64,000 nucleotides of DNA from Marispirochaeta sp. GTDB lineage: Bacteria > Spirochaetota > Spirochaetia > JC444 > Marispirochaetaceae. Below the pieces are notes generated by a model. The model was not told where the DNA came from and ran no database searches. It saw nothing but the letters and a program-made list of their open reading frames with translations. How positions within the stretch are numbered: position 1 is the first letter of the stretch; every line of letters begins with the position of its first letter. The stretch lies in contig NZ_OY764209.1 of assembly GCF_963668165.1 (NCBI RefSeq), forward strand, positions 682,001 to 746,000, in the 5' to 3' direction. Below are positions 35,333 through 42,668 of this stretch, piece by piece. A program made the position numbers and the translations under genes.

Positions 35333-35409
35333 AAGACCAATAGATCTGTTTAAGAGAAATCATATTGGCTTAGAAAGCATACTAACATTGTAAAATACGG
35401 AGGAGAATA

Positions 35410-36694
35410 ATGGCTTGGTTTTTTGAAAAAAGAAAAGAAATCAGTCGGGAACAGATCATGCAGCTTGTCGCCCAAAGTGCACAGGAAGGCATGAAAAGGA
35501 TTTGCGATAATCCAAAGAAAGTATTGCTGCTGCCTCCTGACATCACGCGTATGCATAGCGGTTCAGGTTGGATAACCGAAGAATTTTACAAGATTTTCTC
35601 TAAAAGTGCCGAGGTCTATGTAATGCCGACACTTGGACAGACAACATATCCCCCATACGGAAGTCCAAAACAGACAGATGTTCGGAAGTATTCCCGAAGA
35701 AAGAATTCTGAAACATGACTGGATAAAGGATTCCAAACGCCTTGGTGAGATTCCGGCTGATTATGTGCGGGAAATCACCGAAGGAAAGGCAGACTGGGAA
35801 ATCCCTGTTGCAATTAACCGCCTTCTTGTGGATGAACACTGGGATCTGATTATCAATGTCGGTCATGTTGTGCCGCATGAAGTTCTTGGCTTTGCAAATC
35901 ATAACAAAAACTACTTCATAGGCCTGGGAGGCAAGGAGATGATATGTGCATCACACATGGCGGCAGCATGCTACGGTATTGAGAATAATCTTGGAACCCT
36001 GGTTACTCCATTACGCCACTGCTACAACAAGGCCGAAAGTGAATATCTTCATACCCTGTCCGATATGTATGTTCAGTTAGTAATGTCATATAACGAAAAC
36101 AACGAATTCGTTCACACAGGTTTTTACTGTGGAGATGATTTGGATACTTATCTTCTTGCGGCTGGACAATCCAAGCAAGAAAATATCTCTATTGTTCCCC
36201 CTTTAAAGAAAGTTGTCGCCGTCATGCAGGGAGACGAGTTTTTCAGTACATGGGTCGCCAATAAGGCAATTTACCGAACACGAAAGGCAATGGCCGACGG
36301 TGGAGAACTGATTATTATAGCACCAGGCCTGAAAAGATTCGGTGAGCAGGATTCAGTAGATGCCATCATTCGTAAGTATGGTTACTCGGGTACAAAAAAT
36401 ATAATGGAGTTATGGAAAAAGAAGAAAGATCTCCAGGAACTGACTCATGCAACAGCTCATCTCATACATGGATCATCCGAAGGCCGATTTACTATTACCT
36501 ATGCACCCGGTCATCTATCAAAAGATGAGATTGAAATGATTAATTTTAATTATCTTGACTATGCAGAAGCTTTGAATATCTATAATCCTGAAAATCTCAG
36601 AAACGGCTTCAACACATTACCGTCGGGGGAAGAGATCTATTTTATCAGTACACCCTCAGCAGGGCTCTGGACTACGAAGGAAAAATCCAACTGA
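35410..36694 (+). pseudogene. larA: LarA-type nickel-dependent 2-hydroxyacid racemase, frameshifted
   Basis: A LarA-family gene read in two frames: 35410 to about 35643 and about 35640-36694. The first part has DITR (Arg about 47), equivalent to LarA Arg75. The second keeps VPH, NHNK and ASH at the spacing of LarA His174, Lys184 (pincer attachment) and His200 (Ni ligand). The break is a GACA tandem duplication at 35636-35643; removing one copy restores LGQHIPHTE, aligned with LarA LGTHxPxTE and its His108. The frameshift may be a real mutation, a switchable slip site or a sequence error. GGAGG precedes the ATG. If broken, no racemase is left for the intact cofactor genes downstream. Confidence 0.85.
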
Positions 36695-36725
36695 CTGCAG
36701 GAGCATTTTGAACGCACTCAATGAG

Positions 36726-36756
36726 AACCGCTCAGGCAACCCCGGGCGGTTTTCAT
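36726..36756 (+). terminator. Rho-independent terminator after larA
   Basis: AACCGCTC (36726-36733) pairs with GGGCGGTT (36744-36751), including one G-T pair, around a 10-nt loop and is followed by TTCATT. It ends the GntR-hyi-larA unit, so larCEB must have its own promoter; a TTGACA lies at 36769-36774, although no good -10 is spaced from it. Confidence 0.6.
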
Positions 36757-36787
36757 TCTCAAACTTGGTTGACATTGCCTTTTTATA

Positions 36788-36812
36788 ATGATTTCATACA
36801 TATATCACCATA
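36788..36812. promoter_or_regulatory. Possible degenerate third copy of the conserved element, before larC
   Basis: The 25 bp here share ATG, TTTCAT and CACCATA with bases 26224-26248 of element copy 1 when one base is shifted (about 19 of 26 aligned positions). The region is AT-rich, so chance resemblance is possible. It lies 91 bp before larC. The rest of the 36757-36903 gap has no gene and only an AAAGGAG ribosome site. Confidence 0.25.
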
Positions 36813-36903
36813 GTACCTACAAAGAAATACTATGACATCAACAAGGTAACACAAAACAAAATGTGGACTATCGAGACTGAATGAAAAACAAAGGAGAATC
36901 ACA

Positions 36904-38184
36904 ATGAAAACCCTAATATATGATCCTTTCTCAGGTATAAGCGGAGACATGCATATGGGAGCCATGATCGACCTCGGTGTCCCCGAGGAGCATATTATCG
37001 GCTGTCTTCAGGCCTTGAACCTTCCCGGGTGGGATGTAACGTTCCGCCGGGAAAAACGTTCGGGGATTTCCGGCATTCGTGCGCTGGTACAGGCCGAGGG
37101 CGAACACCCTCATGAACACGAACATTCCCATGAACACGAACATTCCCATGAACACGAACATTCCCATGAACACGAACATTCCCATGAACACAAACATTCC
37201 CATGAACACAAACATTCCCATGAACACGAACATTCCCATGAACACCGGGGATTCAAGGAAATCAAAGAGATAATCGAGGCCAGCTCCCTCTCCGGCGCCG
37301 TCAAAGAACGCAGCCTGCGCATGTTCATGCTTATCGCCGAAGCGGAAGCCAAGGTACACGGAACCAGTGTCGACGAGATTCATTTTCACGAGGTCGGTGC
37401 CGTGGACTCCATCGTGGATATCGTCGCCGCGGCGGCGGCCATTGAATACCTGGCTCCGGACCGGATTATTTCATTTCCGCCGGAACTGGGCGGCGGATTC
37501 GTGAACTGTGCCCACGGACGGATTCCGGTTCCGGCGCCGGCGACGGTAGAAATTCTCAAGGGAATTGCATGCCGTCGAGGCGCCGTGGACAAGGAAACGA
37601 CAACCCCCACAGGAGCGGCGATCCTTGCAGCCAATGTGGATGAATTTATCACTACTGGCAGTTACACAATCATGAACACCGGCTATGGTCTCGGCAGACG
37701 CGAACTCCCGATCCCCAATGCCCTGCGGGTCTATCTGGCGGAGACTGATGAGCAGACGACCGTCACGGAGGCTCTGATGATTGAGTGTAACATCGACGAC
37801 ATGAATCCCGAACTCTACGATCCGGTCATCACGAAACTGCTGGCAACCGGGGCCAAAGAGGCCTATCTGACGCCGGTGCAGATGAAAAAGAACCGCCCCG
37901 GCACGGCTCTGACGGTAATGACCACTTCAGACCTGCGGGATGAGATCCTCAGCCTGATCTTTCGGGAAACGACTACCGGGGGTGTGCGGGAATACCCTGT
38001 ACGGCAGACCATGCTGGAACGTCGTTTTGAAAACATTGAGACCAGCTACGGCAAGCTGCAGCTAAAGAAGTTCTATCATCAGGGAGAATGTGTCTCCTGC
38101 AAACCTGAGTTTGATCAGGTCAGGGAACTGGCTGCTCGCCACGGAGTACCGATGAAACAGATCTACCGGGAGATACGCTGGTGA
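36904..38184 (+). CDS. larC: LarC, nickel insertion protein for the Ni-pincer cofactor
   Basis: A 426-residue LarC (DUF111) protein that inserts Ni into the pyridinium-bisthiocarboxylate mononucleotide to form the NPN cofactor of lactate racemase. Family segments are DPFSGISGDMHMGAMIDLG (start), FHEVGAVDSIVDIV, PVPAPATVEILKG and TTPTGAAILA, and the C-terminal IDDMNPELYDP. Residues 70-114 form a His/Glu repeat (HEHEHS units). It is a single frame here, without the programmed frameshift reported in Lactobacillus plantarum larC. AAAGGAG precedes the ATG. It overlaps larE by GTGA. Confidence 0.95.
   Translation: MKTLIYDPFSGISGDMHMGAMIDLGVPEEHIIGCLQALNLPGWDVTFRREKRSGISGIRALVQAEGEHPHEHEHSHEHEHSHEHEHSHEHEHSHEHKHSHEHKHSHEHEHSHEHRGFKEIKEIIEASSLSGAVKERSLRMFMLIAEAEAKVHGTSVDEIHFHEVGAVDSIVDIVAAAAAIEYLAPDRIISFPPELGGGFVNCAHGRIPVPAPATVEILKGIACRRGAVDKETTTPTGAAILAANVDEFITTGSYTIMNTGYGLGRRELPIPNALRVYLAETDEQTTVTEALMIECNIDDMNPELYDPVITKLLATGAKEAYLTPVQMKKNRPGTALTVMTTSDLRDEILSLIFRETTTGGVREYPVRQTMLERRFENIETSYGKLQLKKFYHQGECVSCKPEFDQVRELAARHGVPMKQIYREIRW
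37111..37245 (+). repeat. 18-bp tandem repeat in larC encoding HEHEHS
   Basis: Seven complete 18-bp units based on CATGAACACGAACATTCC run head to tail from 37111 to 37236, with a partial eighth to 37245. Units five and six carry a G-to-A change that makes HEHKHS. The repeats stay almost identical at the DNA level, which implies recent expansion. The encoded 45 residues hold more than 20 His, a likely Ni-binding or storage tract. The unit length keeps the reading frame, so copy number can change harmlessly. Confidence 0.95.
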
Positions 38185-38984
38185 TACTGCGGGAAAAAGC
38201 TGAAGCCCTGAAGAAGCTTCTGAAGAGTCTGCCCTCCTTTGTCATCGCCTTTTCCGGCGGCGTTGATTCAGGACTGCTGGCAGCAGCAGCCGTCAGGGCC
38301 GGACACGAGAGAGTTCTTGCTGTTACCCTCCGTCCCCCCTGGGTTCCGGAGCGGGAATACCGGGACGCTGCCTCCATGGCCGAATTCCTGGATCTTGACT
38401 GGCACTGCATACCTATAGCTTTTCCCGAAGAGCTCCGCTGCAATCCCGAAGACCGCTGCTACCTCTGCAAAACGCGCATCCTGCGTGCCATCAGGGACAT
38501 CGCGGTCAAATCAGGCGCAACGGTCCTGGTGGACGGCTCGAATGCCGACGACAGCTACGCCCATCGGCCCGGAAAGAGGGCCCTGGAGGAGTTCGGTGTA
38601 ATCAGCCCCCTGGCGGAGTGCGGTTTCAGCAAATCCGACGTACGGGCCCTTGCGAAGGAGTACGGGCTCCCGGTCTGGAACAAGCCGGCGTATTCCTGCC
38701 TGCTCACCCGCTTCCCCCATGACCGGCGGGTAAGCGAAGAAATGCTTTCCATGGTGGAAAAGGGCGAGGAGTTTCTGATCGCCCAGGGTTTTCCGTCGGT
38801 GCGTCTCAGAACTCATGATGATCTTGCGCGAATAGAAATACCGCCGGAAGAACGGGAACGGTTCTGTACCACGGAACGGATGGACAGGGTCAGCCGGGCG
38901 TTAAAATCCCTCGGTTACCGCTATGTTTCCCTGGACCTGGAAGGTTACCGCTGCGGGAAAATGGACAGGACAGAAACAGAATGA
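38181..38984 (+). CDS. larE: LarE, sulfur transferase for the Ni-pincer cofactor
   Basis: A 267-residue PP-loop ATP pyrophosphatase that adds sulfur to the pincer precursor. The PP-loop is SGGVDS (25-30). RCYLCK lies at 92-97 and SNADD at 120-124. Cys173 in PAYSCLLTR aligns with the sacrificial Cys of L. plantarum LarE. Two extra Cys at 229 (RFCTT) and 258 (YRCGK) would allow the three-Cys type that binds an Fe-S cluster, as in Thermotoga LarE, instead of using up the protein. Start is GTG, overlapping larC; the end overlaps larB by ATGA. Confidence 0.93.
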   Translation: MILREKAEALKKLLKSLPSFVIAFSGGVDSGLLAAAAVRAGHERVLAVTLRPPWVPEREYRDAASMAEFLDLDWHCIPIAFPEELRCNPEDRCYLCKTRILRAIRDIAVKSGATVLVDGSNADDSYAHRPGKRALEEFGVISPLAECGFSKSDVRALAKEYGLPVWNKPAYSCLLTRFPHDRRVSEEMLSMVEKGEEFLIAQGFPSVRLRTHDDLARIEIPPEERERFCTTERMDRVSRALKSLGYRYVSLDLEGYRCGKMDRTETE

Positions 38985-39733
38985 ATACGAACGACAGACT
39001 GGAAGAACTGCTGACCAGGTTCAGCCAGGGAGAAACGGATCTGGACTGTACGCAAAAAGCAGTGCAGGACCTGTTTTTTACCGACCTGGGGCATACCAGG
39101 CTGGATACTCACCGCCGGGAACGGACAGGCTACCCCGAAGTAATCTACTGTGCCGGCAAAACGGCCGACCAGATCCGGGAGATTATGGGACATATGCGAA
39201 ACCGAGGCATCAATGTCCTCGCCACCAGGATGAGCGAAGCGGTATATGAGGAGCTTAAGGATGAGTTTTCCGAAGGACATTACACCGCCGGGCCCGGAAT
39301 TTTTACCATAGTCTGTAAGCCGACGGAAAAAAATACGAAAGGCGAAATAGCCGTGGTCAGCGCCGGGACTTCCGATTTCCGGGTAGCCGAGGAAGCGGCC
39401 CTTACCGCCGAGTTTTACGGCCACGCCGTCGCCCGCTACAGTGATGTCGGAGTTGCGGGAATTCACCGGCTTCTGGCTTCCATCGACGATATCCGCCGGG
39501 CCCGGGTAATCGTTGTAGTCGCCGGAATGGAAGGAGCTCTGGCAAGTGTAGTGGCGGGACTTGTTCAGGCTCCGATAATCGCCGTTCCCACCAGCGTCGG
39601 CTACGGAGCAAATTTCCAGGGTTTAACGGCCCTGCTCTCGATGATCAACAGCTGTTCCGCAGGAATCTCGGTGGTCAACATCGACAACGGATTCGGCGCC
39701 GGGTTTCTGGCCGGGATGATCAACGCTCTTTGA
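38981..39733 (+). CDS. larB: LarB, carboxylase/hydrolase of Ni-pincer cofactor synthesis
   Basis: A 250-residue LarB with a C-terminal AIR-carboxylase (PurE-like) domain that carboxylates nicotinic acid adenine dinucleotide and splits it to give the pyridinium biscarboxylate mononucleotide, the first step of pincer synthesis. Family segments are ERTGYPEVIYCAGKT, VSAGTSDFRVAEEA, RYSDVGVAGIHRL, GMEGALASVVAGL, and PTSVGYGANFQGL then IDNGFGAGF. It is the third gene of the tight larC-larE-larB unit, so all cofactor synthesis steps known from the Lar system are encoded here. No terminator is evident after it. Confidence 0.95.
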   Translation: MNTNDRLEELLTRFSQGETDLDCTQKAVQDLFFTDLGHTRLDTHRRERTGYPEVIYCAGKTADQIREIMGHMRNRGINVLATRMSEAVYEELKDEFSEGHYTAGPGIFTIVCKPTEKNTKGEIAVVSAGTSDFRVAEEAALTAEFYGHAVARYSDVGVAGIHRLLASIDDIRRARVIVVVAGMEGALASVVAGLVQAPIIAVPTSVGYGANFQGLTALLSMINSCSAGISVVNIDNGFGAGFLAGMINAL

Positions 39734-39802
39734 CCACTTCTCTACACATCCCCATATCGACAGAAACATGTATATCTGCAGTGCATTGTGGACGATACGA
39801 TA

Positions 39803-39843
39803 TGTAGAGTGTATATTACTATTTTAGTAATATACACTCTACA
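39803..39843 (+). promoter_or_regulatory. Long perfect inverted repeat before nrdB
   Basis: Two 19-bp arms (TGTAGAGTGTATATTACTA and its exact complement) flank a TTT spacer from 39803 to 39843. The right arm ends 9 bp before the nrdB ATG, touching the ribosome site AGGTGG (39843-39848). Either a dimeric regulator binds DNA here or the mRNA forms a 19-bp hairpin beside the start. I see no clear pair of NrdR boxes. The rest of the gap (39734-39802) shows no other strong signal. Confidence 0.7.
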
Positions 39844-39852
39844 GGTGGTGTC

Positions 39853-40950
39853 ATGACAAAAATACTGCAAGTAAGAAAAAGGGATTCTTCAATGCGTCAA
39901 TTCAACGCAGAAAAGATAACCATGGCTGTGAATAAAGCGATGACGAGCAGCAATGAAAAGACGAAACAGCGCGAACCGGATGTTTTTTCAGCCCGGCTCA
40001 ATCTGAAGCCCTATGAGTATCCTCATCTCTATGAATATGTGGATGCAATCCGTCATTCATACTGGATTCATACGGAATTCAAATTCGACGGGGATGTCCA
40101 GGATTTCAAGGTTCACCTTTCCGACTCCGAACGGGATGCCATTAGAAAGACAATGCTTGCAATCTCGCAGATTGAGGTTGCGGTAAAGACCTTCTGGGGA
40201 GACGTGTACAAGAAACTTCCCAAACCGGAAATCGGAGCGGTGGGAGCCACCTTCGCAGAAAGCGAAGTACGCCACCACGATGCATACTCTCATTTGCTGG
40301 AGATTCTGGGACTTAACCATGAGTTCGAGAATCTCCGCAACGAACCGGTGATAATGCAGCGGATAGAGTATCTTGAAAGCGCACTGAAACATGCAAAGGC
40401 CGATGATGGAAAAGACTACGCGAAGGCTCTTCTGCTTTTTTCTCTATTCATTGAGCATGTATCATTGTTCTCTCAGTTCCTGATTATCATGTCATTCAAT
40501 AAATACAGAAACCAGTTCAAGGGTATTTCCAATGTAGTGGAGGCGACATCGAAAGAAGAGCAGATTCACGGAAATTTCGGGATCGAACTCATAAAGATTA
40601 TCCGAAAAGAACATCCCGAATGGTTCGACGAAACATACGAAAGAACTATCAAAAGCCTGTGCCTCCAGGCCTATGAATCAGAGAAAGATATTATCGACTG
40701 GATTTTCGAAAAAGGTGAATTTGATTTTCTGCCTAAAAAGGTTATCAGAGAATTCGTCAAGAACAGATTAAATAACTCCCTTGAAAGTATCGAGATCCCT
40801 GGAATATTCACACTCGATACCAATCTCGTAAAAGAGACCGAGTGGTTTGACGATGAAGTAATCGCAACAAAGCACGTGGATTTCTTCGCCAAGAGGTCAA
40901 TCAATTACACAAAAAAAGCTCAAAGCGTAACCGCCGACGATCTGTTCTGA
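39853..40950 (+). CDS. nrdB: Class I ribonucleotide reductase, beta (radical) subunit
   Basis: A 365-residue R2 subunit that houses the dinuclear metal site and tyrosyl radical. Metal ligands are Glu in SQIEVAVK (about 108, replacing the usual Asp), E138 and H141 in ESEVRHHDAYS, then the helices with IEHVSLF and KEEQIHGNFG. Tyr145 is at the radical position, so it is not a Phe-type class Ic protein. The first 30 residues (ILQVRKRDSSMRQFNAEKI) match the start of an ATP-cone, but the rest of the cone is missing. The gene precedes nrdA, the reverse of the usual order, by 12 bp. Confidence 0.93.
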   Translation: MTKILQVRKRDSSMRQFNAEKITMAVNKAMTSSNEKTKQREPDVFSARLNLKPYEYPHLYEYVDAIRHSYWIHTEFKFDGDVQDFKVHLSDSERDAIRKTMLAISQIEVAVKTFWGDVYKKLPKPEIGAVGATFAESEVRHHDAYSHLLEILGLNHEFENLRNEPVIMQRIEYLESALKHAKADDGKDYAKALLLFSLFIEHVSLFSQFLIIMSFNKYRNQFKGISNVVEATSKEEQIHGNFGIELIKIIRKEHPEWFDETYERTIKSLCLQAYESEKDIIDWIFEKGEFDFLPKKVIREFVKNRLNNSLESIEIPGIFTLDTNLVKETEWFDDEVIATKHVDFFAKRSINYTKKAQSVTADDLF

Positions 40951-40962
40951 TGGGGTAAAATT

Positions 40963-42633
40963 ATGAAATGGTTGACTGACTTAAGCCGAACATTCCTTGA
41001 ACGGGGTTATCTTGCAAAAGGACAAACAGCAGAAGAAAGAATTCGCGAAATTGCGGATACCGCCGAAAGGATACTGGGCATTGAAAACTATTCCGAGAAG
41101 TTTTTCCGCTATATGTCCGAAGGATACTATTCCCTGGCATCCCCTGTCTGGACAAACTTCGGCAATAAACGGGGTCTGCCCGTAAGCTGTTTCGGCTCCT
41201 GCATCAACGACAACATGGGCAGTATCCTTTTTTCCCATGCAGAAGCTGGAATGATGTCGAAACTCGGGGGTGGTACATCGGGATATTTCGGAAAAGTTCG
41301 GCCCAGGGGATCGCTGATTACCGACAATGGAGAATCCTCCGGCTCGGTCCATTTCATGCGTCTTTTTGAAACCCTTGTCGATATTGTCAGCCAGGGATCC
41401 ACCCGCAGGGGCCATTTCTCCCCCTATCTCCCCATCAATCACCCGGATGCCGCGGAGTTCCTTGCCATCGGATCGGAAGGAAACCCCATTCAGAAACTCA
41501 CCCACGGCGTATGCGTCGATGATCAATGGATGCAGGAGATGATCGACGGCAGCCGGGAAAAGCGCGAACTCTGGGCAAAAGTCATTCAAATGCGCATGGA
41601 GAAAGGATATCCCTATATCTTCTTTACTGATAATGCAAATAAAAATACCGTCGATGTCTACAGAGATAGGGGAATGAAAATTCACGCGAGTAACATGTGC
41701 ACGGAGATAATGCTTCCCAGCGACGATTCATATTCCTTTACATGCGTTCTCTCTTCAATCAACCTCCTGCACTACGAGAAATGGAAGAACACGGACGCCG
41801 TTGAAACCCTCGTGTATTTTCTGGATGCGGTCGTAACTGAATTCTGTCAGAAACTGGAGGCGTACAGGGATTCAGACCACGAGGAAGACCGCCAGACCTT
41901 CCTCTTCATGAAAAGGACGTACGACTTCGCAAGGGACCACCGGGCCATCGGGCTTGGAGTCCTGGGATGGCACTCGCTGCTGCAATCCAGGATGATCAGC
42001 TTTGAAAGCCGGGACGCCGCAAAGCTCAATCTGGAAATCTTTAAATATATCAAAGAGCACTCATACAAAGCATCTGAAGAACTTGCCGGACTCTATGGAG
42101 AACCGGAACTGCTGAAAGGATACGGACGCAGAAATACAACCCTTAATGCGATAGCACCGACAACTTCTTCCGCCTTCATTCTTGGACAGGTATCTCAGGG
42201 AATAGAACCGGTCTGGTCGAACTGCTACGTTAAAGATATTCAAAAGATCAAGACAACGGTTAAAAATCCCTTCCTGATGGAGCTTCTGGAAAAGAAGGGA
42301 CAGAATACTCCTGCGGTCTGGTCTTCCATCCGCGATCATGATGGTTCGATGCAGCATCTGGATTTCCTGTCCGATGAAGAGAAGGAGGTTTTCAAAACCT
42401 ATCCCGAGATTGACCAGATGTCCATTATCTACCAGGCAGCCGCCCGTCAGGAATATATCGATCAGGCGCAGTCCCTCAATATCATGATCCATCCCGATAC
42501 TTCCGTTAAGCTGATAAACCAGTTTTATATAGCCGCGTGGAAGCTGGGAATAAAATCGTTGTATTATCAGCACAGTACAAACGCTGCACAGAAGCTGAAT
42601 CAAAAGCATATCTGCAAAGCATGTGAGTCCTGA
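40963..42633 (+). CDS. nrdA: Class I ribonucleotide reductase, alpha (catalytic) subunit
   Basis: A 556-residue R1 subunit that reduces ribonucleoside diphosphates. The catalytic set is visible: Cys76 in PVSCFGSC and Cys261 in FTCVLSSINL as the redox pair, and Asn244, Cys246 and Glu248 in NMCTEI. The C-terminal CKAC is the shuttle pair that thioredoxin or glutaredoxin reduces. It is short (E. coli NrdA has 761 residues) because it has no N-terminal ATP-cone, so dATP overall inhibition through that site is not expected. It converges on metE, with 35 bp between the stops. Confidence 0.95.
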   Translation: MKWLTDLSRTFLERGYLAKGQTAEERIREIADTAERILGIENYSEKFFRYMSEGYYSLASPVWTNFGNKRGLPVSCFGSCINDNMGSILFSHAEAGMMSKLGGGTSGYFGKVRPRGSLITDNGESSGSVHFMRLFETLVDIVSQGSTRRGHFSPYLPINHPDAAEFLAIGSEGNPIQKLTHGVCVDDQWMQEMIDGSREKRELWAKVIQMRMEKGYPYIFFTDNANKNTVDVYRDRGMKIHASNMCTEIMLPSDDSYSFTCVLSSINLLHYEKWKNTDAVETLVYFLDAVVTEFCQKLEAYRDSDHEEDRQTFLFMKRTYDFARDHRAIGLGVLGWHSLLQSRMISFESRDAAKLNLEIFKYIKEHSYKASEELAGLYGEPELLKGYGRRNTTLNAIAPTTSSAFILGQVSQGIEPVWSNCYVKDIQKIKTTVKNPFLMELLEKKGQNTPAVWSSIRDHDGSMQHLDFLSDEEKEVFKTYPEIDQMSIIYQAAARQEYIDQAQSLNIMIHPDTSVKLINQFYIAAWKLGIKSLYYQHSTNAAQKLNQKHICKACES

Positions 42634-42668
42634 GACAATTCGCCCCGGAAAAAATAGAGATTCCCATA

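Noticed and set aside
35649..35656. Programmed +1 frameshift at the C run (TATCCCCCAT) in larA
   Set aside because: It would give LGQTTYPHTE, one residue too long and without the conserved His; the GACA duplication explains the break with exact restoration of LGQH.
36769..36800. larC promoter from TTGACA at 36769
   Set aside because: The nearest TATAAT is only 9 bp away and no convincing -10 lies at 16-18 bp.
37111..37245. Short repeats resembling a CRISPR array
   Set aside because: The repeats are directly adjacent without spacers, are 18 bp, in frame and encode HEHEHS in larC.
36931..37389. Open frame on the minus strand across the larC repeat
   Set aside because: It is an antisense by-product of the repeat, giving a low-complexity protein; larC on the other strand is fully supported by family motifs.
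39780..39850. NrdR boxes before nrdB
   Set aside because: I could not find two 16-bp NrdR-type palindromes at the usual spacing; only the long 19-bp inverted repeat is evident.
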